Source: Pseudomonadota bacterium (GTDB lineage: Bacteria; Bdellovibrionota_B; Oligoflexia; Silvanigrellales; Silvanigrellaceae). Taken from it: a stretch of 57,749 nt of DNA. The notes beneath the pieces were generated by a model. That model was not told where the DNA came from. It searched no databases and worked only from the letters and a program-made list of their open reading frames with translations. The stretch is taken from NCBI GenBank assembly GCA_009926615.1, contig RFOM01000019.1, forward strand, positions 1 through 57,749, read 5' to 3'. The translations under genes were made by a program, and so were the position numbers. The stretch's first letter is position 1. Each line of letters starts with the position of its first letter. This document shows, in pieces, positions 34,131-43,731 of this stretch.

Positions 34131-34814
34131 ATGATTGGACGACTCAGTGGGTTACTCGTTGAAAAGACGGGTGATTACGTAGTTTTGGATGTCAACGGTG
34201 TCGGCTACGAGGCTTCAGTTCCGGCTTCAAGTCTGTGCAGGATGCCTCCCATCGGGAACGAGGTCACTTTGTCTGTTTATACCCACGTCAGGGAAGATGC
34301 ACTGCGTCTTTTCGGCTTCTGGGGGCGGGCTGACCGGAGCGTTTTTGAGATGCTTTTGAGTGTGAGCAACGTCGGACCCAAACTCGCTCTTGCGTTGCTG
34401 GGCCCGTTTGACGGCAAAGAGCTCTGCAAAGTCATTATTGAAGAGAATCTTGCTGCGCTGACCTCGGTTCCGGGAGTCGGTGCGCGCACAGCCGAACGGC
34501 TGATGGTTGAGCTGCGCACTAAGGCTCAGAAGGTTTATGCATTGCTTTCAGGAGAATCGGATACTCCTTCGGCAAAAACCAAGGGGCAGGGCAATCAGGC
34601 GATGTCGGTTCTGGCGGGCGGAGATATGTGGACCCGTCATTCCGTTCTGGATGATCTGAAAAGCGCTCTCCAAAATTTGGGATACAAAGACAAACAAATT
34701 TCAGAGGTGGTCGGACCGCTCGAAAAGAGGCAGGCTGCGGGTGAAGAACTTGTTCTTGAAGCAGCGCTCAAAGAATCACTCCGGCAACTTTCCGGCCATC
34801 TGCTCGGACGCTGA
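34131..34814 (+). CDS. ruvA: Holliday junction branch migration protein RuvA
   Basis: The protein has 227 residues. The N-terminal OB fold starts MIGRLSGLLVEKTGDYVVLDVNGVGYE-like, and two helix-hairpin-helix segments are visible (LLSVSNVGPKLALALL and LTSVPGVGARTAERL). The C-terminal domain III that contacts RuvB is present (DDLKSALQNLGYKDKQI). It binds four-way junctions and recruits RuvB. It is somewhat longer than the usual 200 because of the linker (about 145-170). A strong AAGGAGGAG site precedes the ATG. ruvB follows after 2 bp. ruvC is not next to it in this window. Confidence 0.96.
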   Translation: MIGRLSGLLVEKTGDYVVLDVNGVGYEASVPASSLCRMPPIGNEVTLSVYTHVREDALRLFGFWGRADRSVFEMLLSVSNVGPKLALALLGPFDGKELCKVIIEENLAALTSVPGVGARTAERLMVELRTKAQKVYALLSGESDTPSAKTKGQGNQAMSVLAGGDMWTRHSVLDDLKSALQNLGYKDKQISEVVGPLEKRQAAGEELVLEAALKESLRQLSGHLLGR

Positions 34815-34816
34815 CA

Positions 34817-35845
34817 ATGGACCCGCAGGATAACGTCATTTTCAGTGAAATCGCACGCAGTCCGGACCCCATGGAGTCCGAACGCACCGACCTTCGTCCG
34901 CAGACGTTTGACGAATATCCCGGACAGGAACGGGTTGTCGAAAATTTGAAAATCTACACTCAGGCTGCGCGGCTTCGCGGTAAAATGCTTGATCACGTTC
35001 TGCTGCACGGCCCCCCCGGTCTGGGCAAGACGACGCTGGCCGGAATTATAGCACAGACCATGAACTGCCAGCTGAAAATGACCTCGGGTCCGGTGATCGA
35101 AAGACCGGCGGACCTGATGGGTGTGCTTGCCAATCTTGAGTCAAACACAGTTCTCTTTATTGACGAGATTCACCGCCTGCCGTCGCATGTTGAGGAAGTT
35201 CTTTATTCAGCGATGGAAGATCAGAGGCTGGATGTCATGATCGGTCAGGGACCGACTGCGCGTTCTGTCAGCTTTGATCTCAAGCCTTTTACACTGATCG
35301 GTGCGACGACACGGGCCGGATCGCTTTCGGCACCGTTGCGCGACAGATTCGGAATTGTGGAGCATCTCGATTATTATTCGCCGCAAAGTCTTGCTAAAAT
35401 TATCGAACGAAGCTCGAAGATTTTGAATATTTCGATGGACACCGGCGGGGCAATGACAATTGCCGGCCGATGTCGCGGCACACCGCGGATTGCAAACATG
35501 CTGCTGCGGCGGGTTTTGGATTTTGCGCTTGTGAACGGAAAAAACGGAATCGACGAGGAAGGTGCGCAGTCTGCGCTTGTCCGTCTGGGCGTGGACACTC
35601 GCGGTCTTGCGCGGATGGATAGAGAATTTTTAAGAATCATGCGTGACCGCCACGACGGCGGACCGGTCGGGCTCGAAGCCATTGCGGCAGCTCTTCACGA
35701 GGAAAGAACCACCTTGGAAGATGTGTATGAACCTTATTTGGTGTCAGTGGGATTCATTCACCGCACACCGCGCGGCCGTCAGCTCAGTCCTTCGGGGACG
35801 GCGCATCTTGCCGAGACGGAGCGGATGTTCGGACCGCAGTTTTAG
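34817..35845 (+). CDS. ruvB: Holliday junction branch migration helicase RuvB
   Basis: This 342-residue AAA+ motor drives branch migration with RuvA. Walker A is GPPGLGKTTLA, Walker B LFIDEIHRL, sensor I IGATTRAGSLS, and the arginine finger region LRDRFG. The C-terminal winged helix ends in GFIHRTPRGR, as is typical. Length matches the family. The last 62 bp overlap the convergent gene 35784-36572 on the opposite strand. Confidence 0.97.
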   Translation: MDPQDNVIFSEIARSPDPMESERTDLRPQTFDEYPGQERVVENLKIYTQAARLRGKMLDHVLLHGPPGLGKTTLAGIIAQTMNCQLKMTSGPVIERPADLMGVLANLESNTVLFIDEIHRLPSHVEEVLYSAMEDQRLDVMIGQGPTARSVSFDLKPFTLIGATTRAGSLSAPLRDRFGIVEHLDYYSPQSLAKIIERSSKILNISMDTGGAMTIAGRCRGTPRIANMLLRRVLDFALVNGKNGIDEEGAQSALVRLGVDTRGLARMDREFLRIMRDRHDGGPVGLEAIAAALHEERTTLEDVYEPYLVSVGFIHRTPRGRQLSPSGTAHLAETERMFGPQF

Positions 35846-36572
35846 TGACCGGCAACTGAGGCAGGGTGTTCCACTGCACGCAGGCTGCACGTCCGTATCG
35901 GGACCACTTTTCGGCTTCCGATTTTTCAAGTTGCAGCTCGCGTCCAAGCTGTTCTGCCCTCAGAAAAGCCACAGCCCTTCTGCGTCCTTTGTCGCAGGAC
36001 GGCACGGCCGGCTTTGCGGGGTCTTCGGATGACAAATCCTTCAAATCGATAAGAAGACTGCGCAGCTGCAGGTTGAACTCAGGGACCTCTGCACTGAATG
36101 TTGCGACCGGCAGTTCGGGTTTGTCTTCAAGCAATGCGCTCGGAAGCTGCCCGCCTTGGGTTGCGGCAGGTTTGATTTGTGTCATTTCAGCCGGAGCCGG
36201 AGTTTCGCGGGGCGAAACTTCATCGAGTACGACAACCGACAGGCCGAATGAATTCTCAAATTGCACTCCGGCCGGAGTGATAACCCGCGTTCCGTCGTCA
36301 TAAAGGGTATTTTGGATGATCCACGTCATTTGGCTGCCGGAAGGGGTAATCCGCTCGTAGCTGCGGGATTCTATTTTAACCATTTTCACTGGAGCGCTCT
36401 TGCCGGAAGTACCGGATTGCGAAGTGTCGACCGTTGGGGACTGAGGGACGGTTGCCCCCTGCACCGGCGGCTCTGCCCGCGCCGGTAATTGAAAAGCTGC
36501 CGGCAGCAGGGAAAGCAGCGCCGCAACCTGCGCCCGACCGCCGAACCGCCGAAGAGTCAAAAGTGTCTTCAC
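35784..36572 (-). CDS. Secreted hypothetical protein overlapping ruvB tail-to-tail
   Basis: The product has 262 residues from GTG 36572, chosen because AGGGGG lies 4-5 nt upstream and a good signal peptide follows (MKTLLTLRRFGG...PARA). The mature protein is Pro/Ser/Thr-rich near the N-terminus. A compact middle part (about 60-110) reads SYERITPSGSQMTWIIQ and DDGTRVITPAGVQFENSF. No family is recognised. The stop lies inside the ruvB coding region, giving a 62-bp convergent overlap. A periplasmic location is inferred. The gene is divergent from lepA. Confidence 0.65.
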   Translation of the reverse strand: MKTLLTLRRFGGRAQVAALLSLLPAAFQLPARAEPPVQGATVPQSPTVDTSQSGTSGKSAPVKMVKIESRSYERITPSGSQMTWIIQNTLYDDGTRVITPAGVQFENSFGLSVVVLDEVSPRETPAPAEMTQIKPAATQGGQLPSALLEDKPELPVATFSAEVPEFNLQLRSLLIDLKDLSSEDPAKPAVPSCDKGRRRAVAFLRAEQLGRELQLEKSEAEKWSRYGRAACVQWNTLPQLPVTKTAVRTSAPSRQDAPSPKD

Positions 36573-36700
36573 AATGCCCCCTGACAACGCCCTCTTGAGT
36601 TTGACCAAGATGACCAAGCCGTGTCAGATGCTTGTATCGGCACCCTCGGCAATAACTGCAGGGGAGGGGTCGTTGCAGAATTGGCGGAGTCGTTCAAAGC

Positions 36701-38518
36701 ATGTCTCAATATGGCGTAAATCCGGAACTCATTCGTAATTTTTGCATCATTGCACATATCGATCACGGCAAATCGACTCTCGCAGACAGAATTCTCGAGA
36801 AAACCGGAGCAATCGCCGATCGCGAAAAACAAAATCAAATTCTCGACAGCATGGAACTTGAACGCGAGCGCGGGATTACCATCAAGGCTCAAACCGCAAC
36901 GCTGTCCTACAAATCCAAAAACGGTAAAACCTACACACTGAACCTGATTGACACCCCCGGACACGTGGACTTCACCTACGAGGTCAGCCGCAGTCTGAGT
37001 GCGTGTGAAGGCGCTCTTCTGGTCGTCGATGCAACGCAGGGCGTTGAAGCGCAGACCGTTGCCAATGTTTACCTTGCGATGGACAACAACGTCGAAATTT
37101 TTCCGGTCATCAACAAGGTTGATCTTCCCAGCGCAGACTATGAAAAAGTATGCATGCAAATTGAGGAAGAGCTGGCAATTGACACTTCGCTCGCTGTCCC
37201 CTGCAGCGCAAAGACAGGCATGGGCGTTGAAGATATTCTTGAGAAGGTGGTCGAAAATATTCCTGCGCCGCCCGACAACCGGATGAACCCTTTGCGTGCT
37301 CTGATCTTCGACAGCTGGTTTGACAGTTATCAGGGTGTCATCGTGCTGGTGCGCGTTGTTGACGGCGCTGTCCGTATCGGCGACCGCATTACGATGATGA
37401 GCTGCGGCAAAAGTTTTGAAGTTCAAAAAGTCGGCGTGATGTGCGTGCGCGCATTTCCGCGCGAAGTTCTCAGTGCAGGTGAAGTCGGATACATCATTGC
37501 CAACGTCAAAGACGTCCGTGACACACGGGTGGGAGACACAATCTGTTCCGAAGGTTCGGCCGTTGAACCGCTGCCCGGATTCAAAAAAGCAAAGCAAATG
37601 GTCTTTGCCGGAGTGTTTCCGGTTGAATCCAACCAATACGAAGCGCTCAAAGACGCGCTCGCCAAGCTGACGCTCAACGACAGCTCGCTGAGCTATGAAC
37701 CTGAAACCTCCGTTGCTCTGGGATTCGGTTTCCGTTGCGGATTTCTTGGTCTTCTGCACATGGAAATCATTCAGGAGAGACTTGAGCGCGAATACGGAAT
37801 GAATCTGATATTCACGGCACCGACTTGTGTTTACGAAGTTATCACGACCAAGGGAGAGCACATGCGGGTCGACAACCCTGCGATGCTTCCCGCTGCGACC
37901 AACATTGACAAGTTTTTGGAGCCGCTGGTGACGGCAACTTTTCATCTTCCGCAGGAATACCTTGGCGCGGTCATGGGACTGCTCTCCGAACGGCGCGGTG
38001 TTCAGCGCAAAATGGACTATCTCTCGCAGAGCCGCGTGATGCTGCAATACGAACTGCCGCTCAACGAAATGGTTTTTGACTTTTTTGACAGGCTCAAAAG
38101 CGTATCCCGCGGATATGCGAGTATGGATTATGAGTTTCTGGAGTACCGTGACTCCGATCTCGTCAAACTGGATATTCTCGTAAACGCCGAACCGGTTGAT
38201 GCACTTTCGTGTATCGTGCACCGTTCAACTTCGTTTGAACGCGGAAAGCTGCTGGTGAAAAAATTGCGGCAGGTGATCCCGCGTCAGCAGTTTGAAGTGC
38301 CGTTGCAGGCTGCAGTAGGCTCCAAGATTATCGCCCGTGAGACTCTGAGTGCACTGCGCAAGGATGTGACTGCAAAATGTTACGGCGGTGACATTTCTCG
38401 TAAGAGAAAGCTTCTTGAAAAACAAAAAGAAGGCAAAAAGCGAATGAAACAGGTTGGCTCCGTGGAGATCCCGCAGGAAGCCTTCATGGCCATTCTTGAT
38501 TTGTCGGATGTCGAATAA
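36701..38518 (+). CDS. lepA: Elongation factor 4 (LepA)
   Basis: This 605-residue translational GTPase promotes back-translocation or initiation-related ribosome remodelling. All GTPase motifs are visible: [13 protein letters not shown] ([11 protein letters not shown]), [14 protein letters not shown] and CSAKTG. The LepA-specific C-terminal domain is present ([27 protein letters not shown]). Length is normal. A GGAG lies 12 nt upstream of the ATG. Two small hypothetical genes follow on the same strand after short gaps (14 and 43 bp). Confidence 0.97.
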   Translation: MSQYGVNPELIRNFCIIAHIDHGKSTLADRILEKTGAIADREKQNQILDSMELERERGITIKAQTATLSYKSKNGKTYTLNLIDTPGHVDFTYEVSRSLSACEGALLVVDATQGVEAQTVANVYLAMDNNVEIFPVINKVDLPSADYEKVCMQIEEELAIDTSLAVPCSAKTGMGVEDILEKVVENIPAPPDNRMNPLRALIFDSWFDSYQGVIVLVRVVDGAVRIGDRITMMSCGKSFEVQKVGVMCVRAFPREVLSAGEVGYIIANVKDVRDTRVGDTICSEGSAVEPLPGFKKAKQMVFAGVFPVESNQYEALKDALAKLTLNDSSLSYEPETSVALGFGFRCGFLGLLHMEIIQERLEREYGMNLIFTAPTCVYEVITTKGEHMRVDNPAMLPAATNIDKFLEPLVTATFHLPQEYLGAVMGLLSERRGVQRKMDYLSQSRVMLQYELPLNEMVFDFFDRLKSVSRGYASMDYEFLEYRDSDLVKLDILVNAEPVDALSCIVHRSTSFERGKLLVKKLRQVIPRQQFEVPLQAAVGSKIIARETLSALRKDVTAKCYGGDISRKRKLLEKQKEGKKRMKQVGSVEIPQEAFMAILDLSDVE

Positions 38519-38532
38519 AGCGGAGTATTGTT

Positions 38533-38946
38533 ATGGCACAGCTCAGCGGTTCGTTCAGTCGCGCGCGCAGGTTTTTGGTTAGTTTTGCAGCGTTTTCTTT
38601 TGTACTGATCCTTCTGGCCGCGGCTTGGATCTCGTGGCCGGTTGTCAGTTTTCTCTATCGGGAAAGGACCTTGGCCGAAGCAGTCCGCAAGTATTCGGAA
38701 ACGGCCGGATTGCCGATGACCTCCGACGACGACGTCAGAGCCTACCTTGTCAAACTGTCGCAGCACTACAAGCTCGATTTGCGGGAAGGTGATGTTGACA
38801 TTGACTACCACGATGCTCCCGCGACCTTTGGAATTCCAAACCGTATCGGCTACACTCTTTCTGCGAAGGTCAACTTTTACGGATTGCGAATGGTGCCCCT
38901 GATTGCACAGCGGAGTTTTGCCGTGTCTTCAAAGGCCAAAGAGTGA
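38533..38946 (+). CDS. Small membrane-anchored hypothetical protein
   Basis: The protein has 137 residues. One N-terminal transmembrane helix (about 13-37, FLVSFAAFSFVLILLAAAW) is followed by a soluble alpha/beta domain of about 95 residues, probably periplasmic, with no recognised motif. Size and layout are like DUF4845-type proteins that often follow lepB or lepA, but the match is not firm. It starts 14 bp after lepA, so cotranscription is likely. Confidence 0.65.
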   Translation: MAQLSGSFSRARRFLVSFAAFSFVLILLAAAWISWPVVSFLYRERTLAEAVRKYSETAGLPMTSDDDVRAYLVKLSQHYKLDLREGDVDIDYHDAPATFGIPNRIGYTLSAKVNFYGLRMVPLIAQRSFAVSSKAKE

Positions 38947-38989
38947 TTCTGTTGCCTTAAAACAATTGCGAGTGTGACAGGGAGTCCGC

Positions 38990-39973
38990 ATGAGCGCCGA
39001 AAAATGTCAGGAATTGCTGAATACACTGCTTGACTACTCGTGCGCGCCCGAATTCTCCGATCAGATGAGTATTGCCCGAGAATTGTTTGCGATTGCCACC
39101 GGCAAGGTCAACGACGACGACCCGTTCTATGATAGCCGCATGTGTTCATTTCAGGAATACTTCCTGTTTGACTACCGGCTTTCCGACGTGTTTTCCGGCT
39201 CGACGGTTTTGGAACTTTATCTGCTTCAGTCGCAGTCGCGGCTTTCGCCCGAAGAGCTCAATGACTTTGAACAATTCCGAAGCTTCAGACACTCGTTGTT
39301 TCTGGTCGAAAAGGTTCTCGCACAGTCTTTGATCGTGACGGATTTGATTGCCCAACAGCGTTTTGAGGTGTTCTCACTGTCCGAATTTATGTTTGCAGGC
39401 TTTGAAGCAGGACTGGTGTTCGAAGGACGTTCAATCAGCTTCAACGGCAGTGATTATTTTACGGGTGCATTTATTATTCATCCGGAAGATGTCCGCGGCC
39501 GGATCGAAAAATATGTCAAACAATTCCTCTACAGCGGGATACACTGCAACGCTCAGCACACGGCCGACTGGCGTGCCGAATTGACCCGAAGACATGCTCT
39601 CCTTTCCTCTGTCAGCGAACAGAAGAGGGTCGCCGAGAATGCCGACAAAAAGCGGGCGATTGATATGCTCAAAGCGAACAAGCAGCTTGTGAGTGTGTCG
39701 CGCATTGTCAGCTCGCCGCATCTGGTCATGGCAATTGGCCGGCAGGAGCAGGTCTCGCCGAGCGTTCCGGAGACTTCGTTTTATGATGCGGTACCGCTCA
39801 TTCACAAACTCGCATACTGCGAAATGAAGAGTTACCGTTACAAGCACATCGGGCCTGAAAAAGTTTATACACTTGAGAATGATGACCAAGGCAAGATGAT
39901 GCTGGCACCTTCTCTGAATCATCCGACTTCGGAACCGCCGGCAGTGATTCCGTCGTCCGGAAAGGCAATGTGA
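38990..39973 (+). CDS. Hypothetical protein
   Basis: The product has 327 residues, with no signal peptide and no TM helix, so it is likely cytoplasmic. The N-terminal half has a repeated aromatic/acidic pattern (CSFQEYFLFDYRLSDVFSG...VLELYLLQ), reminiscent of proteins that carry SEC-C-like metal motifs elsewhere, but no Cys cluster is present. The middle (about 200-235) is a charged helix, and the last 40 residues are Pro-rich. AGGGAG precedes the ATG. It ends 41 bp before an intrinsic terminator that probably closes the lepA transcription unit. Confidence 0.68.
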   Translation: MSAEKCQELLNTLLDYSCAPEFSDQMSIARELFAIATGKVNDDDPFYDSRMCSFQEYFLFDYRLSDVFSGSTVLELYLLQSQSRLSPEELNDFEQFRSFRHSLFLVEKVLAQSLIVTDLIAQQRFEVFSLSEFMFAGFEAGLVFEGRSISFNGSDYFTGAFIIHPEDVRGRIEKYVKQFLYSGIHCNAQHTADWRAELTRRHALLSSVSEQKRVAENADKKRAIDMLKANKQLVSVSRIVSSPHLVMAIGRQEQVSPSVPETSFYDAVPLIHKLAYCEMKSYRYKHIGPEKVYTLENDDQGKMMLAPSLNHPTSEPPAVIPSSGKAM

Positions 39974-40014
39974 ATTTTGTAGTGGAGATTTGGAGAGTTT
40001 CGCAAATTTCAACG

Positions 40015-40038
40015 CCTGAGCTCTGCCTCAGGTTTTTT
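40015..40038 (+). terminator. Intrinsic terminator at end of lepA unit
   Basis: CCTGAG (40015-40020), a 6-nt loop, and CTCAGG (40027-40032) are followed by six T residues. It serves the plus-strand genes ending at 39973. It overlaps the last codons of the convergent minus-strand gene (stop 40028-40030). Confidence 0.82.
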
Positions 40039-40504
40039 CATTTATACCGGTCGTTGTCTTTTTGTGTTGAACCGGTGCGGGCTCACCTTCGCGCCGGTTT
40101 GCCGGAATTTTTTCAATTGAATCTGTCTCCAGTTTGTTGGTGACCCTGCGCTGTTGATGTTTGTGCTGTCCGGCGGTGACTTCGTCTTCGTGCAGAACCG
40201 ATGAATTTTGAAAAACAGCATTGATGTAACTTGTCTGTGTGAGCAGGTTGGTGTCCGTGATGGATTCATATTCGGTTTCGTCCGTGTCCCCCGGATGAAT
40301 TGAGTTCAGGTCGCTGCCGGACTCGATTCCGGGGCCAACGCCGCCGTCAAGACCAAGCAAACGGGCGTTTGTTCGTGTATCGATCCGGCGTTCGAGTTCG
40401 ACTCCCAAATCCACAGGAACTTCATCCATCGGCAAAACATGACGATGCGGGTTGACTGTTTTTTTAACACGTTTCTTTTTGTTTATGTGTGTTTCGGTGA
40501 TCAT
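40028..40504 (-). CDS. Hypothetical protein, basic N-terminus and polar body
   Basis: The protein has 158 residues. The first 20 residues are Lys/Arg/His-rich (NKKKRVKKTVNPHRH), and the rest is polar and Asp/Glu/Thr-rich with no hydrophobic core, suggesting disorder. No family is recognised. A GGAGG site lies 6 nt before the ATG, partly held in a CTCCG/CGGAG hairpin that could limit translation. Lack of homology makes the call cautious, but the ribosome binding site supports a real gene. Its end overlaps a plus-strand terminator. Confidence 0.5.
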   Translation of the reverse strand: MITETHINKKKRVKKTVNPHRHVLPMDEVPVDLGVELERRIDTRTNARLLGLDGGVGPGIESGSDLNSIHPGDTDETEYESITDTNLLTQTSYINAVFQNSSVLHEDEVTAGQHKHQQRRVTNKLETDSIEKIPANRREGEPAPVQHKKTTTGINEKT

Positions 40505-40644
40505 CGGCGGCCTCCGCAGGCGGAGTGCAGACGGTCGGCTGCATGGCGAAATGCCGAAGCTTAATCCTCCGTCTTCACATGAGCGAGTGTACTGAACTGA
40601 CTTTTGCCGGATGAAGAATCAATTCATTTTTTTAATGCAGTTTT

Positions 40645-43554
40645 TCAGTCGAGTATGACAATTGTTGCTCCGTCACCGCCTTCACCGCCCGTTCCCGGCC
40701 TGAACCGCAGCCCGTAGCTGCAATCCTGCAGGAATTCTCTCAGCGCCGTTTTGATTCGGCCGGTTCCGTGACCGTGAACGATGACAATGGTCCGCTCGTC
40801 GTCCCGCCATGCCTTGTCGATGAAGCGTTCGACATGTTCCAAAGCCGTGTCGACAAGATGCCCGCGCACGTCGATAGTGTTGCCTCGGGTAGGCAGGACC
40901 GGATCAATGCTCATGTCGAGCTTGTTTTTATTTCCGCGCTTTTGGGCGTCCGTCGGCAAAGGCTTTTTTGCAGGTCTTATTTTTTGAGCCGATTCTTCAA
41001 TTGTGAGCAGTTCCGAGTGGTGAATTTTTGTTTTGATCAGTCCGAAAATGCATTCAACAAATCCTTTGCTGTCGGCAGGACGGACGACTTCACCCGCTTT
41101 GTCGAATTGATCAGTTTTGACCTTGCGTCCGGCAGTCCAAAATCCGGCCGGATGTTTTGCAAGTTCGCCGCGTTTTTCGCGGACTTCTGAGAGAATCTCA
41201 TCGGCGCGCTCTTTGGCTTCCGACATCCCGCCGGACAATTCCGTCCGCCGTTCTGCAAACGAATCAGCTGCGCGCCCGAATGACTTGCGCATGAGATCGA
41301 GACTTTCACGCGCTTCATCCATCAGGTCGCGTTGCGAAAGTTTTGCAGGTCGTCTCGTTTTGGACCATTCGCCGCTGTCAGTGTCTTCGTCTGAAGCCAG
41401 TTTCTTTTGCGGTAAATTGAGACGCAGATTTGCAAGCTGGGAAAAATCACTCAAACTTCGGGATTTGGATTTGTCCCCGTCTTTTTTTAAGGAATCAGAG
41501 CCGGCAATATGTTTTGCGGAATGTGCGTTTGAAGGAATATTTCCGCTGCGTCGTGATTCGGCCGAGGGATCGGATGCATCCGCACCGGCTGAAGACTCTT
41601 GGCCGGAATTGAGCTCTGCATGATCGCGCTGATCGGCAAGAAGCTGCTGCTGTGCGCGCTCGAATTGCCGCGCACGGATTTCGAGCCGATTTTCGAAAGC
41701 GTTGAAGCGTTTTTGCAGTTTGGTGGTGAAGTCGTTCAGGAGTGCCTGCTGTTCGCCTTCAAGTGCCTGCCGCTGTTTGCCGAGCGCGTCGACTTCGGTT
41801 TCAAGCTGAGCGTTTAATTCTTTGTTTTTGGCTATTTCGGCGCGCATTTCGTGCCGCGACTTCTGCAGTTCGGCGAGCAGATTTTCGAGTTCAACTTCGC
41901 GCTCGCCGCGGTAGCGGACCGCACGCTGCAGAAGGTCTTCGGGGTAGTTGAGGCGACGCGCAAGTTCAATCGCAAAGCTTTGGCCGGGGACGCCGTTGAG
42001 CAGATGAAAAGTCGGCTTCAGTCTTTCAGGTTCGAACTCCATGCTGGCATTTGCAAACACCTGAGGCTGCTTGTCGGCAAGAGTTTTGAGGGACGAAAAA
42101 TGTGTCGTGATTATGCTTGTGGCACCGCGACGAGCAAGGGTTTCGAGGGTTGCCTGTGCCATCGCCGAGCCTATGGACGGATCCGTTCCCACAAAACCTT
42201 CGTCCAGAAGAACAAGTGAACGGTTGTCGGTCAGTTCGCAAATGCGCTTCACGTGCATCAGGTGGCCCGAAAATGTTGAGAGATCCTCACGCCGGTCCTG
42301 CCTGTCTCCCATTTCAACGTAAATGGAATCAAACTCAAAAAAGGTCGCCCGCTTTGAAGGTACGAACAATCCCGCCAGAGCCATTGCGCACTGTAATCCG
42401 ACTGTGCGCATGGCGACGGTCTTTCCGCCGGCATTGGGACCGCTGAGGACCCAGACGTGAGGACAGGGAGAGTTCGGTTGCGGAGGCTGAAGTAAAAGGT
42501 GATTTGGAACGCACGGCTTATCTTCAAGAACATACAGCGGATGCTGTGCATCGAGAATTTCGAAACGTGCGCCGCGGGCGTCGGAATGAAATTCCGGTTT
42601 CACGGCTCTCAAGCGGGCAGCCAGCCGTGCGCGTGCAATGACGCAGTCAAAAGTCTCCAAAACGTCGAGTGCCGAAAGGAGTTCCGTACGGAGTCCGTAT
42701 GCTTCGTCAGAGAACGCTCTCAGCACGCGGTTTTCGGCGACCATCACATCGGATTCGGCAGAGGTCAGTTGCGACTGAAGTTCACTCAATCCCGAGGGCT
42801 CGACAAAGATTGTGCTCCCCGAGGCACTCACGCCGCGCGGAATTCCGGACACGTCGGATTTTCTGTCCACCCGCACGGGAAGCACGTAGCGGCCGTCACG
42901 GATCATCCACACACCATCCTGAAGTGCATCGCGGATGGTCGGGATCTTGAGAGTGTTTTCGAGGCTGTGTGTCATTTTGCGCGTGAGCGTTTCGAGTTTC
43001 TGACGTGCATCACGCAGTTCGGTTGAAGCGGAGTCGAGGATCCGGCCGTTTTCGTCGGCAGCCTGAGCCAGCCGGCGGGCAAGTGAGGTTTGCTGGGTGA
43101 GTTGCGCAAGCAGTTCTGCCAGTTCGGAACCCAGTTGTCCGCCATTGGGTTTGCGGGCCTCATTGCGGGCCTTCTGTCCCAGACGCTCGATTTGTCCGCA
43201 AAAGACCCCCAAATGATAGAGGCCCAAGCCGTTCAGCAGTGATCCGTGCCGGATTGCGTCTGAAAAAAATGTGGCATCGAAGGGTGCCAGCGGAATGGCT
43301 TCGCCCGATGTGAGTAAAGTCAACAATCTTTCGGTGGCGCGCAAATTCCATTGCCGTTCGTCGGCGGGCAGCCACGGCACGAGTGCCTTGAGTTTGTTCT
43401 TGGTGTGCTGCAGAGCCGCGAGTTCGGCCAAAGCTTCCGACAGCCGAAACCACTCAAGCCTCTCCAAGGCATCATGCAGAAGAGCTGATTTGTCCCAAGG
43501 GGAACTCTGCGCTTCATCAGCCGCAGCGGCGGATTGGGAAATGTCATTTTGCAT
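40645..43554 (-). CDS. mutS2: Endonuclease MutS2
   Basis: This 969-residue MutS2 protein (typically about 780-800) acts in suppression of homologous recombination or in ribosome rescue. The ATPase has Walker A SGPNAGGKT near 372, the MutS-type EMGDRQDRREDLSTFSGH block, Walker B SLVLLDEG, and the TTHFSSLK loop. A C-terminal Smr nuclease domain (about 890-969) shows DVRGHL and VIVHGHGTGRIK. The extra length is a charged, low-complexity insertion at about 640-780, between the coiled coil and the Smr domain. GGAG lies 7 nt before the ATG. It is divergent from the YceI gene across 177 bp. Confidence 0.94.
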   Translation of the reverse strand: MQNDISQSAAAADEAQSSPWDKSALLHDALERLEWFRLSEALAELAALQHTKNKLKALVPWLPADERQWNLRATERLLTLLTSGEAIPLAPFDATFFSDAIRHGSLLNGLGLYHLGVFCGQIERLGQKARNEARKPNGGQLGSELAELLAQLTQQTSLARRLAQAADENGRILDSASTELRDARQKLETLTRKMTHSLENTLKIPTIRDALQDGVWMIRDGRYVLPVRVDRKSDVSGIPRGVSASGSTIFVEPSGLSELQSQLTSAESDVMVAENRVLRAFSDEAYGLRTELLSALDVLETFDCVIARARLAARLRAVKPEFHSDARGARFEILDAQHPLYVLEDKPCVPNHLLLQPPQPNSPCPHVWVLSGPNAGGKTVAMRTVGLQCAMALAGLFVPSKRATFFEFDSIYVEMGDRQDRREDLSTFSGHLMHVKRICELTDNRSLVLLDEGFVGTDPSIGSAMAQATLETLARRGATSIITTHFSSLKTLADKQPQVFANASMEFEPERLKPTFHLLNGVPGQSFAIELARRLNYPEDLLQRAVRYRGEREVELENLLAELQKSRHEMRAEIAKNKELNAQLETEVDALGKQRQALEGEQQALLNDFTTKLQKRFNAFENRLEIRARQFERAQQQLLADQRDHAELNSGQESSAGADASDPSAESRRSGNIPSNAHSAKHIAGSDSLKKDGDKSKSRSLSDFSQLANLRLNLPQKKLASDEDTDSGEWSKTRRPAKLSQRDLMDEARESLDLMRKSFGRAADSFAERRTELSGGMSEAKERADEILSEVREKRGELAKHPAGFWTAGRKVKTDQFDKAGEVVRPADSKGFVECIFGLIKTKIHHSELLTIEESAQKIRPAKKPLPTDAQKRGNKNKLDMSIDPVLPTRGNTIDVRGHLVDTALEHVERFIDKAWRDDERTIVIVHGHGTGRIKTALREFLQDCSYGLRFRPGTGGEGGDGATIVILD

Positions 43555-43731
43555 CGGGCAACTCCAGTCGGATCCTGCGGTCCTGAAAATTGCTCTATAC
43601 GGTTGCTCCGTTTTTACAAGCTCTCTGCCAATTTCGGTTTTTCATGCCAAAATCGTTGCCCTTTTCAAGGCGTCCGAGCATACTGTCGCCCAGTATATTC
43701 CAAAATGTTCACTTCACACAGGGGTCGCTTT

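Noticed and set aside
36569..38221. 550-codon open frame antisense to lepA
   Set aside because: It lies almost wholly opposite lepA, one of the most certain genes here. The product is His/Phe/Asn-rich with no domain, as expected of a shadow frame.
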